A program made the position numbers and the translations under genes. The notes below the pieces were generated by a model. That model had not been told where the DNA came from. It searched no databases and saw nothing but the letters and a program-made list of their open reading frames with translations. Of a stretch of 64,000 nucleotides of DNA, positions 1 through 14,100 are shown piece after piece; position 1 is the stretch's first letter, and every line of letters starts with the position of its first letter. The stretch is from positions 37,203,889-37,267,888 of the forward strand of contig CM067592.1 of NCBI GenBank assembly GCA_034336665.1, in the 5' to 3' direction. The stretch comes from Luscinia megarhynchos. Lineage: Eukaryota; Chordata; Aves; Passeriformes; Turdidae.

Positions 1-3000
1 TTCATTGCACACCCAATACCACTGGTGGTTTCAAGACCTGAGTCTATATCACTCTGGGAAAACATTAAAACAACAAGCCAACAAATCATGCTAGTTCTGT
101 CAGTGAGTCAGAAAGCATCTGTATTTGAACAAACCCTGATGAATTTAAGGGATGTTCTGTGATCCTGCTTCTGAAGAACTGTCCTCATTTAACCTATTTG
201 CTCTTTACCCTCAAAGCTGCAGAGTTTGCCATGCTGTGGCTGGCAACACAGCCCCAGCTGTCTGCAGGGGCCATGCTCCATGACCAGCCTTCCAAGAAAG
301 ACAGCACCCTGAGAGCTGGAGCAGAGGTCAGCTTGGACCCTGATACCAGTCAAGTGTGACCAAGGATTAAGGCATTGCTTTTGGATGGTGGGTTTCCCAG
401 ATATTGCAGCTGGATACCAGACTGTGGACAGTATAACAGCTAAACTGTTTCTGTAGATTAGGGTGAACTTTTCTCTGAGAGGTCCATGTTTTCTTACCGA
501 AGAACTTACAGCACCTCTCTTTTTGACATTTGACCCTCCTTGCTGGGAAGAGCATATTTTTTGTGTAACGGTATCAGCTGCAGACTTATCAATGATGCAC
601 TCTCCTCACATTTCTCCCTGTCCCAGCATGGTTTCTGCACTGTGGGGAAAGTAAACAGATTGAGAAAATCACACTTCATGTGAATGGAAGACAGTATTAA
701 TTTTTACAACTTCCAGAGTCTTTATGTCGCTAAGTAGTATATGTAATAAAAAGTGGTACAGAAAGCTATTTGTAATACTATTAACATATATGTTAATACT
801 AAATACTATTGATATGTTAATACTATTAACATGTGTGTATAGAAATCCCAAAAATTTATCATGGCTTTGGAAATCTGTGTTAGCGCACTATTTCCTCTTC
901 ATGTATAAAGCAAATGTGCAGACTCCTCAAAATAAATAAGTAGAAAGGACTGGGCTATGCAGTGGGGAAATCTGCCTAGTTCAGGACAGGCAAAGGATCT
1001 GACATCACTTCAGATGTGGATAAGAGTGGCCTTTTGCAGGGTGCAGAGGTACAACTTTTACCTGTCCAGCAATTGAAAAAATACACTAGCAAGATAAGAG
1101 ATACATTTGCATTGACTTAGGAGACATAAACCTGAAATGGAAATTAAAAGAAACAAGAATTCCTTCAAAAAAATTAGAGTCTGATGAAAAGGGCAAAATG
1201 TAAGCAAGCAGGTTTCTCACATAAGTAATTCTTCCAGCCTCTAGATTAGTCATTTTTCTGTTCTGAAAACTCGTTTGTTTATCTAATTTTGTCCTGCTTA
1301 AATGTTAAGGTTGTTTTGTTTAAACTGTTCAAAACTAGCTTCAATAGTGACTACAGGGAAAAACTAAGAGAATGTGTAGTGCTAAGAAGAGGAGTCACCC
1401 AACCAGCCTGTGTGAAGATACTTCCCTGCAAAAGTATTTTATATAGGCAAAACCCACTAAGTACCTTTGAGGACTAAACTGAGAAGTCCAAATGTCTCAG
1501 GTTTTGTTGGAAGTGAAGATCTTCTTGGAGGAAGTGATCTAACACCCTTTTTTCTGATCTCATTTGCCCCTGCTAAGACAGCCAGTAAGCCAGGCTTTTT
1601 CACTACCTAGGTTTCTATCAATATCATTAGGGCAGGAAAGAAAGTACAATCCCATATTTTGAAGCTGAGTTTCTGTAAAGAAACAGGAACCTGACTTTTT
1701 TATTCCCTCAGAAGAGCTGTTTTTGCAGAGTTATAACATGCAGATCCCACTGGTGTCCACTGGAATTTGATGCATTTCTAAAAGCTCCTTTTGACAGAAT
1801 CAATAACCAGGCATACAAAGCTCTGATGTCTTCCTGGTTGTAGCAGTCTGTTTATCTCAGCAGCACTGAGAAAATAACATGCCTGTAAGGCCTGTAAGGA
1901 GGCTTCCAGGAGCTGCCTGCAGACACTGCTGCTGGGCTCTCTGGCATAGACACAGGTAAGAAAGCTCAAGGGCTCTAATGTGGTATATGCCAGCTAAGAG
2001 TTTCTTGTAATGGCAATTGTCACATAGAAGAGAGACTGCAAGTGAATACAGAGAGATAGGTAATTGTGCTAACGCCAGTCTCTTGTGAGTCAGTTAAAAG
2101 TAACATGCACCTGGCAGTGTAAAGATGCTTCTAGCCAGCTCTTACATGTCCTGCTCTAACTAAGTTAATGCAGTTCCAGAGCCAAGAGCAGCTTTGACGC
2201 TTCCTTGCTCATTATTAAATGTTAGAATAGTATTTGCTGCTGCTTCTATTCTAAATGTCATCCAGACTAGAACTGCAGGTGCTGCACTTTGGTATGAATC
2301 ATAGCATAAATATTGCCACAGCCACTGCTTGTGACAAACAGGTTTATTTCAAAATTACCATTGCCAAATTCTTCCTTTGTTTGGCTGTTTTACAATTCTT
2401 CCTCAATTCCTGTCAGCACACTTGCCATTGGGAGGTGAGAGAGATGGTCTTAGTTTTGTCCCTCATCACTTTTGGAGGCAGAATCTGTATAATTCACCTG
2501 TGAAAGAAGGTGAGAGCTCTTTCATCTGACCATTCCGTAAGATAAACAAAAGTGCTGATTTCACACAGTCTTTTTTTTTTTTTTCCCCGCAATATAACCA
2601 CAAATCTATTACATCCGATTTCTTGCACAGCCTGCATGCAATGCATTCTGGTGAGATAAGGGAAGGTGTCTGGGGCAGGGAGACTCTGGAGTGGACTGCT
2701 GCACTGTCTTAAGTCTCTGCCTGGGGACACAGCATTGCACAATCATCAAACTGCATGGCATACCTTGCACTGACCCCATCTCTTCACCTCCCAGCTGTGT
2801 CTGTACAGAGGCTTCTGGGGAGATACAGAGGGCATTGCAGCAGGAGAAACACATCTCCCATCAGACCTCCAGCCATCCCACTACCTCTTTGCAACATAAT
2901 GCCTTCGGGCTATCTGTCAGCCAGGCTAAGAATCCGGTAAACAAGAGCACAGATCAAAAAACAACATTGTGACCTATTTAGTGGGAAAAAGACTATGTCA

Positions 3001-3935
3001 ACCCAAGCTACTGGCAAAACTTGTTTCATTGCAATAGCTGGTAGCCAACTTAAGTCGTATATGGGCACATGCATTTAAAGTTACCATCCTAGCAAGGCTC
3101 CTGCTCCACACTTTTAAATATCTCTGTAAAGGCTTGGTTGGATAGAAATGTATCTAGGCACATGCTACTTCTGCAGCAGCAAGAAGAGTCTGAGAGTTGT
3201 TTCTCCAAGGGAAGCATGATGCCTTTATCAAGCATTCCAGATAAACCCTATCTGCCCATGTTAGTGGTGTGTGGATGTTACCCTCTGACCATGCTCCATA
3301 CCGAAGAGCACTCTATAGAGGACACCCTTCATCTTCTGCTGCACGCTCTGTTACCTCCTCCGTGCAGATAGAGAGCTGGGCAACAACTTGAGAAGAAGGA
3401 AAGCAAAAGGTTTGCAGGGATGTTTACAGCATAGGGGATGACTTTTGAGTCAAAGAGAAGGGGGACAGGCAACAAACAAAATATATCTATTCCAGTCCGA
3501 GAAAGCTCCAAAGAAATCAAATTATTCTAGTGACAAAAGAAAACCCTGCAGAGATGGTAAGACAAGAAAGCATAAAGCAAGGCTCAAAGATAAGTGAGGG
3601 GGGAAAAAAAAGCCATTAGGTCTATGTAAAACAGCAGCTTTGATGTTCTGCCGTAACCCTGCCAGTTTCCATGTACGAGTAATGTGACTACTAATCTCAT
3701 CTGTGAGTGGCATAGCTTCATCAACTCTTGCCTGAAGAAAATGTTCAGCTTTTGATGCTCAGAACATTCCTCCACACATCAGTGCAATGACATCTTTTAA
3801 CAGAAGAAACCAAGGCAGATTGAAGGAGAATGAAAAGCTTCCTTCTGTCATGAAACACCTTGTACACAAACAGCAGCAGCACCACTAGATTCACTGTATT
3901 CAAGCCCTCAGTTTGGACCCTTTGGACACTGAAGG
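1..3935. other. AT-rich intergenic DNA, no gene seen
   Basis: All open frames here are short (under about 95 codons), and none resembles a known protein or shows an exon-like run bounded by good splice sites. A pure T run sits near 2571-2584. I see no RNA gene and no complete transposable element. Distal regulatory DNA cannot be ruled in or out by eye. Confidence 0.6.
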
Positions 3936-4011
<76 letters not shown>

Positions 4012-4025
4012 CAGACAGATAGATA
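3936..4025. repeat. GATA-type tetranucleotide microsatellite
   Basis: About 22 tandem copies of the 4-bp unit TAGA run without a break except for two ACAG-type variant units near 4011-4018. The array is long enough to be length-polymorphic. Read on the minus strand it yields long artificial Ser-Ile-Tyr-Leu open frames, which are not genes. Confidence 0.95.
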
Positions 4026-7000
4026 TGAAATATTGATGTAACACCTGTGCAGGTTGAACAAAACACCGGTGGTCCTCACACACTTCATTGCAGAAAGTAA
4101 CCCTGGCAAAAACTGCTGTGTGGTCTTCATAGTAGCTTTGAGGCAGGAAGAAAATTTCTTAACAGTTACACTTGGCCTCCATAGCATACAATTTGCTTAC
4201 ACAACTCTTAGAAATTTGTTAATTTCTCAAGTCAGGTGTCAAAAAATATCAGGTTACTCTTCATTTAGTCCTCTGAGAAATGCTGTCTTAAATTATATAC
4301 TCTTCAAAAGACATTTTATTCCATAGCCTGCAAATATGTTCCCTATAATTAGTTCTTTATTTTAGTCTTCCTAAAATTTAGTACAGTACTGGAAAAAAAA
4401 AAAAAAAGATGCAGTGCATTACAAGTACATAAAAGATGTAATGTTATCAGCTATTCCCTGAACAGAAAAAAATAATTCTTCCATCCCACTGAAGTAAAAA
4501 GCTTAGGTATTTAGGGCTTAGTCCTGCAAACATTTAAAAGTGTGTATGTATATGTTTTATTCATTTGAGTGAATTGATAGAATTATATGAGACTCTCTCT
4601 GTGGTTAATAATACAAGGCATGGTTTTTCAGTGTCTTCAGAACTGGCATGACTAGAGGTTCCTGTCAAGTGCTGTAGAAATGCCATATATAGAAGTGGGA
4701 ATATGTTCTGTTTTCAAAAAGTGTATTGAATAATGGATTACTCTGGCAATGTGTTGACCTTTAGTGATGATTCTTTCATCTTAATTGCTTTCCTAAGATG
4801 CTTGCTTAGGAAAATGATTGATGCTTATTGTCATTGTTGAGTACTGTTACTGATGAGAAGCATATTGTCACATTATACTTGGCAGTCGCAGGATGCTCAA
4901 TCTTTAGTGATTTCCCTTACCCCAGAAGACTTCACCTAATCAGAACCAGTCAAATAGAAAAGCAAAACTTTTCCTGCCTTTGCCTCCTCCTTTGTAGGAT
5001 GCCTGCTTGAGGTGCAAAGTATTGGGCTCTGTAGACAAGGATATTGCACTGTCCATTTGCTTCAACACACTTCCGTTTCTTTACAAAAGAAACACAGGTA
5101 AGAATTGTTCTTCTTAGCTACAATTCATCATTCCAAGAATCTATCAGACTTCACTAATAACACAGAGGTAGCTGTGGGATCTTCTGCAAGTAAACGAAAA
5201 AGCAGCTGTGGAGTAAGATATCAACATGGATGTCAGAAGAAGCAGTGTGAGGGCAGAACCAATGTATTTTCATTATTTTTGGGACTCTCTTTTGTCTCCT
5301 GTTCATTCTTTTCTCTCTGTATCTCTTCCCATCCTCACTGAGTGAATGAAAGCTGTGCTACAGATTGGAGCTATAGATGCTCAGATCAGGGAACACTGCA
5401 GTGCAGCTGCCAAGCACTGGTTTGTGCCACTTGTGGTCTCCCTGGCTTTCTCCCAGCAGAGGCTTTGGTTTGGTTTTCTTCTTTCCTATCAAAAATCTGT
5501 TTTCCAGGCAAGTTGAAGATTTCTCCTTTTCACACCTGAGTTGTGATGGCTAATGTCCTCAAAGGATATGGCAGGGAAATAGACACATGGATGATGTGGT
5601 GCTCTAGGTGGTTTTATATTCACCATAGGAAAAAAACAACAGAAAGTACTGATGTTCTGACTAAGGGAGTGGGAGCAGGACAAGTGTGAATCTCACAATT
5701 TATTCTGCATTGCCTACCTAGCAAAACCCTTACTTGCACACTTTCAGCTCAGCCTATGTAAGGATGCACGGTAAGGCACTGTGTGCTTCACTATGATTCA
5801 TGTAAAACTTTAATATTCTCTTGACTAGGAAGGCTGTTTGAGAAATGTGAGGTAACCCTGGTGGTTCCCAGAAACAGTGGGAGAGAGGAACAAAATGGAA
5901 ATATGGGGAAAACAGGCAACAAGCAAGTGAATTATGCATATACACAACTGCAAATACATAACAGAAGGTAAGGATAAGATTGTCCAGGGACCTGAGGATA
6001 AAACTCTTCCTTTATGATATATCTCCCTTGATTAGCATTCATAAAGAGTCCCCCATAGCCCTAGTATCTTCAGTCTTATTAAAAAAATCTGCAGCTGAGT
6101 GACTGTGAATGTATTTTTGCTCTAGTATGCGAGAAAAAAATACCCGTATCCTCTTGGATTTCTCTACTTGAGGAGGAGAACAGCAAAAAGTCAGCTAAGA
6201 CCTCACTGGGCCATGATATTTCTAGATTATTATTTTCTCCTTCAAGTGTGTAGTGAATTCAGTTTGCAGAACTACATCTGAGCTGAATTGAATTACAAAC
6301 CCAGTAGATAAACTTTTGTTACATTTCCAATGTTTTGCATTAAAAAATGGTTCAGGACCTTGACAAAGAACATACTAGCAATTCATCTTTAAAAAAAAAA
6401 AAATTAGTTTGAGAATTGGCTTTCATCTTCTTCCACTAAAGTGTGGCCAGTGCTGCAGCAACAATATGCTGACTGGTCTGCCCAAAACATTTGTTTCTGC
6501 AACCAGGGTCTAGCCAGGAAAATATGTAGAAATGAGTCCTGACAACTCTGTCAAAGTTTTATAGAGATGCTGGTCTTGAATTATTTTCAGGCTTCATCCC
6601 CTACTCCCCTGTCTTGGTTAACAAAGCTTTGTTAGTTAATGTTTGTGGAGAGGAAGGTGTTTAATCAATGCAAAATATTACCTTTACTAGTGATACCACT
6701 ACAGTGAGGTATTTTATTAGCTCTTTTTTATTTTGTTCTGATTATCTTCAGTCAAGATCTAGCCAAAAACACAAAACACAATTTTGCATTAACACAATAT
6801 CTAGGATGGCTACTGACCTCTACTCTTCTCAAAGGATAGTGATAAGGTAAGGCTAACACTTAATGAAATCAAATTTTACAGAGTGAATGGTCTTGGTGAT
6901 AAAGCTTGGGGGCAGGGGGCAGGAAGAACTTATTTTTGCTATTTTTATTTTTAAGAATTTGAGGCATAAAAGAACACTATAAAGGACAATTACCTGACTT

Positions 7001-8115
7001 GATGGGTGGAAAAGTCAGGGGAAACATGAAAAAATCCCACATATTGCTTAAGGCAAGGATCAGGCACTTTTAACAGCTCTGTCCTTTGTCTATCTTCATT
7101 TTCACTCTGCATGAGGAGCTGTCAGCACATAACCTTAGTCATCTGAAAGAAGATTAAGAGAAAGACCACTGGCGGCAGAGGAGATGGACTTCTACCTCAC
7201 TGAGGTTACAGCAGCAGGAGCAAACAACTTCAGTGGCACTGGGTTTGTTCAGGATCATCAGACAGGCACAAAATTTGCCTTGAGTCCAGGTGAAAAGGGC
7301 ATGTTACAGCCAGAGCTAAAATATGCAGACATATCCATGCTAGACATTAGGTATCATTTCAAAATACATTCATATTGATTCTGGTTTGAAAGCTAACGTG
7401 AAAAGCCAGACAGTTGTCTGAGTCAGAATTTTCTAAATTATTTCTTAAAGACTTTTTTTGATGATTCCTTCATTTCCCTTCAGAAAAACAAGGTAACCGA
7501 AGACTTGCGTACTAGGCAATAGGCAGTGTACTTTTTAAATGTGGCCAAATACAGAAAGAAGTATGAGGCCATCCCAGCTAGATTTTGCCACTTCTGCTTG
7601 GCTTTTCTATCAGTGACAAGTAAATGAGAAGACAAAACAGCGTCCTATATAGTATTAGAAATCTTGCTAGACAACTCAACTAAGTCTAATCCAGTATTTG
7701 ATTAGACAATGCTGTTGTTTTAATTTTAAATACTGCTTCAAGGGGAGACATTTTTAGTAATATTATGATGGAACATTTTAATTTAAATTATTATAGTATA
7801 CTAAATACAGAACATCACTGACATATATTTTTCCATTATTTCCATTTCCATAATTGACCCTTCTTTCTAGGAATTTTCATTTACAATCCATGAATGCTTT
7901 GGAACTGTACAAACTCAGTGCACTGAACAACAGATGAAATAATGTGTGTGATCTCATATTTGATATTTTTTCATGAAACCCAGGAAGAAAATAGCTGTGC
8001 CAGAAGAGAGCTGCTGTAGCAGTATGGAGCCACTTTGGGTGTCCTTGTCTTGTTACAATGTAAGACTATGGAAAGTGGATGTCCAGATGTGCTAGTGTAG
8101 TAGTACTGCCTGAAC
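4026..8115. other. AT-rich intergenic DNA, no gene seen
   Basis: Unique-looking AT-rich sequence with an A run near 4393-4406 and another near 6391-6403. No coding, RNA-gene or mobile-element signature is recognisable. Confidence 0.55.
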
Positions 8116-8143
8116 AAAAAAAAAAAAAAAAAAAGAAAAAAAA
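8116..8143. repeat. Poly(A) tract
   Basis: Nineteen A, one G, then eight A. It could be the tail of an old retroposed copy, but the sequence just upstream resembles no gene or retroposon that I recognise, so it is listed only as low-complexity sequence. Confidence 0.85.
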
Positions 8144-11100
8144 GTACAAAATTCAAGCATATTTGCTAGGAGGAAAAAAAAATAATAAATTTTTAAAAAT
8201 ATTTATATTAATATTTGCTACTGTACATATAGTTAAAACAGTCACAAAAAGGGGCTTTTAGGTAAACTCTAGACTGCTAATATGTTGATTCTTTTGTATA
8301 TTTCTTCATTTTCTTCCTCCCTTCCATCCTCTCTGTCTGTCTTAATCATAGTATTTGGGGATCGACCTTTTGCAGGCATCTTGTGAATGCATCTAGTTCC
8401 AGATCCAAGTGTCGGGGCTGAGTGCCTCTGAGAATTTGCACTGAAACCTGCACCGAGAAAAGCTTTTGTTAACATACACAGTAGCTGGAGCAGACTGCAT
8501 TCACCCTAGGCAAAACCCTTAAACACAGCCTCTGTTTTGAGCAGTTACTTGTTTAGCCAAAAACAAAGTCCTCAAAAAAAAGTCAGCTGGGGTAGAGGAA
8601 ACAGCCAGCACTCTGGATTGCAGTGTGTGCTCAAGTGTCTGCCCTTCATGCTAATGGGAGACTTGGGACCATTATCAGGGGGCAGGAGAGCAGAAGGCAA
8701 CCCATGTACACAGCATCAGGACAGCCTCTGAACAAAGGGGTTTCATCACCACCTTTCCAGCAAATTGGCAAATTGGCAAAGGCCAATTTTTTGCATTAGA
8801 TCATGGATATGGTCAGTAATGAGTTGTTTGCAGGCCAGTGTGTAAAACAACTTACTTAGCTAATATCCCTGTTTGACTTGAGCAATGGACCTCAGGGAGG
8901 GAGGAAGCTGCAGGTAGAGTACACTGTAATGTGAATGGTGAAGCTTGCCTTGAGCACTCCCCAATATTAGGCAGCTGGCCCACAGTCCACCACAGCTGTG
9001 AGCTATGGTAGGCACCACCATGACCACTCCAGGTCAGCCCACTTTTCTAGTAATGCATGCACATCAAGAGATAGCCTGCCATAAGAGCAGAGGAAGACTC
9101 TGGTGACAAGGATGAAAAGTGATTCTATGTATACTGTGTCAGTCACTCACTGTGCTCTTCTGCAAGCCCAAGGGCAAGGTGTAGTAAAATCCCTGTGGAT
9201 GTTTCCATACGGAGCAAGAGAAAATTGCATAAGCATATATATAGCTGCTCATGAGACAGGTTTGAGAAGCAGCATTCAGCCCTCAGCTCTGCAGCTGCTG
9301 CAACTATGCATGGCCTTTTCATGGAGTGACCAAGACACTGCTGTGATGTGAAACACTTTCCTAAAGTATCTTGTTTCACGCTGGCCACTAACTAAATCTT
9401 CTCCTAATATGCAGATGAACGTCCTCTTGCACACACTCACTTTTAGTGGCAAATGAACAATCAGTGCAGAAGTCATTTGCCTTCTGCTGTGCCGTCCTGA
9501 AGCTTGTGGCATACATTTAGGATGCCTCATGGGCTGAGGTTGATCAAAGGAGAGATCAAAAGAAATTCTGCTCCACTGATAGTGCAAAGATTCAAATCAA
9601 GAGGGTCCTGGGTGGCCATTAAGGTTCTATAAAAGACCTGGTGTAGTGTGTCTGCCACACTGATTAAGCAGTTATTAAAATAATTGAAATTATAATGTAA
9701 CTCTGGCAGCAATTGCCAGCATCCTGAGGATCAATGGGCTGAGAATGCTTCAGCTGAATCTCAGAGACTGACAAGGTAACGCACATTTCACTCATTTGTA
9801 TCACGTGTGTGCTCATATTCCCCAAACCAGGTAAGCCTTGCATTTATTTTGACTGGCAGAAATAGGAAAAGAGATGCTATGAATTACTATTACCATGGCT
9901 AATAATGGTATTGAAGAGTCTGTAGTGATTTGTTCATAGTAATTCATTTGATTTCAGTGGCCACAGCTGCACAATTACTGCTTCTTCTTTCCTCAGTCTG
10001 TTTGAAAAACAGGAATAACAGCAGATATGAGTCATCACTGCTCTTACCCCAAAAGCACAAGCAGTCATTTTGTTCTTACCTGATTTTCAGGAAAACAAAC
10101 TTTAGACCCATATTCGATTGTTTCCATAGCCTCTCTCTTCTTCTGCAAGCACCTTTTGTTTAACCTTCTCTCACATGATCTGTTAATGAAGTCCAGCCTG
10201 TAACTTTTGAGTTTAAAAATAATTCCTCACCTCATTCAGTCTCTAACCTTATCATGGGAAACACTTTCCAGCATGTCAGCTTGCCCTTTGGACACTACTA
10301 CTCCAAGAGACACAGATTTGTTTTTCATGCTATGCAACTGTTTATAATGGCTTGCCAGAAGCACAAACATCATAATCAAACACGAAAACATTTATACTTC
10401 TCTGAACTTCATTACTGCTCCTGTCTCAAAATAGAAATGTTGGATCATTAAACAAAAACAAAATGTGATTTCAAATATTAAATAGTATATGAAATCCTCC
10501 TCATATCTTCTTTGAAATAAGTTTAAATGCTTTCATTGTGATCTGTAAAGTACTGATGAGCAGTAAAAAATTGATCTCGGTCAGACGAATTTTACAATAC
10601 GGACAGGATTTACAACTTCCAGCTTGTTAGAATAAAATTTTAAATTAGGAGAGTCAGGAAATGGTAAATATTTTTGAGTGTTTTTCTTTCTAATATCCTT
10701 CTTAGTATAAGGAAGAAAAAACACTAATTATCTTTAAATTTTAGACAAACATCAATACAATGTGAAAATTAGTCTGTATTTCTGAACTTCTTCACCAACA
10801 ATTCAAGATGATACTTTCCTGCATACTCCCGCTATTCTCCTGGTTAGCTTTCAAATCTCCCAAAACACAGAAATTACTACCTGCCAGAAATCAGGAAGAC
10901 ACATTGAGGAATGAATGAGGAATAATCAAATTAAAGTTTAAAATTTAAACCATGTGAGTTATATCATGGTCAAAGCTTCAAAGCTGACTTCAAACTCAGT
11001 ATTTAATGTAAAAAGAAAACAAAAAAACTCTTTCTCCCCCCACACACATACAAAAAATACCTTTATCAAAAAACCGAGAAGGAACAGAATACTGCTTTTG

Positions 11101-14100
11101 AGAAACCCTAACGCTGAAGTAATGAAGGACTCCCACCCGGTCTTTCTTGCAAGGCAAGCAATCTCTTGCATCATTTCCCAAGTCCTGTGACTAGGTGAGA
11201 CATTGAGATGCAAACGAAGTCGTCTCTGCCTTGTGGGCCAGCAGAGAAGCTGGAATGTGGTTTCTTATCTAGTACTTGGGTGAGGAAATGGTGATTCTGG
11301 TAGATCACAAGACCACTGAAAACAAAGAAGTTCAGAAGGATTGTATCACTGTTCCTCAGACATCTCCCAGGTCTTCTGAACACTCACAGAACCCTGTCTG
11401 GGTTCTCTTGAAGCAAATACTGCTTCCTTTCCTAACCTAATAATGATGCAACTAACCTCATAATGAGTTCTGCTCTAGCTGAAGCAGTTTGAATCTTATA
11501 TTTTACTAGGGAGAATCCAAAGATTCTTAAGAAGCTACTTATGGTAATCCCAGAGGGACATCATAAACTCCAGTGTCACTTCATATCTGTGGTGAGGAAT
11601 GCCTAGGCTGAGGAAGAAAGCTGGTTATTCTCATGGAACTGCACAGAAGAAGAGAAACCACTCATGCGTATTTGGTAGCCTTTTTCTCAGGCATGCTTAA
11701 ATGAAAAATATCTGCAGTTCCTAAACTGCTTATGAGTGTGCCACAAATAATAAATATTAAAGCAAGCAGCATAGGGATATCCCTACCATAATTGTTTTCT
11801 CACATCCTCTCAGCTTTCTGAAGCAGTCACTCTGGTTTCGGAAATTCACTGTGCTTTTTTCCTGCAAGAAGAATCTTTACAATAAGATAGAAGAAAATCG
11901 TAATTATTTTTTAGAAAAGAAAGATGTCCTGTATTTTGTAAGTTTCATTTTCCTAAAGACAAATATGACTGACATTTCTTACACACAAATCAGACTCTGG
12001 GATGTAAAATCAGAACAGTGTTCTCTACAATGTTACAGCGATTTTCTAACCTGGATCAATTTTTGGGTAAACAGAAGTACATATGAGACGCGAATTTTAA
12101 AATTTGTTTTTATTTTGTTTGTTTGTTTTTGTTTGTTGTTTTGTTTTGGTAGCATCTAATGGAAGGTGGTCAGTAAAAGCTTGCTATGAAATCCAGTAAT
12201 TTGTGTTTTAAGCTGTATCACCCTAAAATACATCTTGACTGAGACCATGCTCCTGTAGAAATCTATTCTTAAGCCATAGTGTAGTAGGGTGAAATGACAG
12301 AAACTGGATTGTAAGCTAGAGGACTTTAATGTTTGTATAAACAAACATGTTCACAAGCATAGCTTTCTAAGTAAACCAGTTCAATATTTTTATTTCAGGA
12401 CCAAAAATCCTGAATTCAGTCTGAATAGTAATGCAAAAACCCATCCAACATTTTGACTGAATAAAATAAATATCATCCTATCTTTGCTGTTCAGATAAAC
12501 TGGCAAACAAACAAACTACTTGTTTTTACCTCAGTAAAGATCATGACTCATGAATTATCTTGAGATTGCTGGTCTGCAGGAGCTGCTTGTGCACACACTT
12601 TTGTCACAGCTGAGTGTGATATAGCTTATTCTGTTTATGTTGCTCAGATGGCTTTCACATATTGTCAGCCTCCTGTAGCTTGGCATGTCAATTGCCATTA
12701 CAAAGGAGCTTTGCTTTTCTGATTGCTGGGTTGTCCTCTGGCAGATGCAGATTAGTTCCTTCCTCTGTGTATTTGTACCAGAAGAACAAAGAACAGCAAG
12801 GATTTAAAGGTACCAAAAAAAGTTTCAAAAGTCCCGGATTCAAACAGGTAGATTGCTTCCTCAGGGAGAGCATTGTGCTGCACACATGTGATGCAGCAAC
12901 TTATGCAGTATCAAGCACACTTGGTAATTGCAGCAGCACATCTCATGTTGATGAGATCGGTCCTTGGAGATTCAATGCTGAATTGACTCCTTCAGCTTCA
13001 GGGGCAGCACACCACTATGCAAGTTCTTGGCACTATTTAAAAATGTATGGGCTCTGTTATCTGGTAACTTGCAGGGCTTGATCGTTGCAGTGCAGTTGGC
13101 AAACTTAGCTGTTGCAACAGTGACATGACTAGTTATTAAACGGTGCTGCTCCTGCATCTTAGAAGAGTGGTATGGCCCTTGGCAAAATACCTGGAGATTT
13201 GCATATCCACAGTTCCTCAAAAGCTGGGGTTTTTAAAAAAACTATTTGGAAAGTTATCCTTCGAAATGAAGAGATTTAAAGTAATGGACAAATGTCTTCC
13301 TTCCAAGTTACACCTTTATTGCAGACAGAACGCTGACTATTGTGATTAGCAAGGCTAGCTAGGTCTCTTCTGGACTGGATGGCATCAACTGAGCTTTTAC
13401 ACAGAACTGAAGGAGCTCTTGATTTCACTCCTTCTCTCTGCTAACCCAGAGGGAGTGCATTGCTCAGTCTCCACAGAGATGTTTTCAGTAGAGCAAAGGC
13501 TGCTATGGCTGGTGTGACGGCAGCACACTGTCACAAAGTTGCACAGTTTGATGGAAAATTATTTCTATCAGTATCTGCCCAGTTATTACCTGTAATTGAT
13601 GCTACTGATCCTCTGTTCACTTCAGCAGATCATCACCACTCTGGGCTTACGGTTTGGCTTGTGAACACATCGTGGTGCACAGGCAGGAGCAGCAGAAACA
13701 GTAACAGAGGGATGCCTAGTAGCTCTGTAACATGGTGTTTTTACCTTGCCCGAAATAATGAACAGCTGCTGCAACACGGCTGTTAGAATTCAAGTTGATG
13801 CATTATAATAAAATTCTCAGAGAGGAAATGTGCATTCAGAAGTTGGAGGTGGTCCTAGTTCAGCTTCCTATCACAGGTTTCTAAATGGCCACTCTTGTGA
13901 TGACCAAATTCTGACCATGACTGTTGCTGTGCTGATTTCCCTTGCATATGCTTACACTTCTGCACCTGGACTCTCAAACATCCTTAGCAAAATATCTAGG
14001 GAATTGATATACCCACAGAACACTTATGACTCAGTGCAAGCCTAAGTCAACATGCTGAAGGTGAAAGTATTCTTGTCTCCTTCAAGGATTTCAACTCCTC

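Noticed and set aside
3745..4187. Minus-strand frames rich in Ser-Ile-Tyr-Leu
   Set aside because: Direct translation of the GATA-type microsatellite.
8116..8143. Poly(A) tract as the tail of a processed pseudogene
   Set aside because: Upstream sequence shows no similarity to a recognisable coding region, and no flanking target duplication is evident.
12662..13081. 139-codon plus-strand frame
   Set aside because: No recognised motif, no splice context, and its length is plausible by chance over this much sequence.
13460..13786. 108-codon plus-strand frame with a varied composition
   Set aside because: No family recognised and no promoter, poly(A) or exon boundary evidence.
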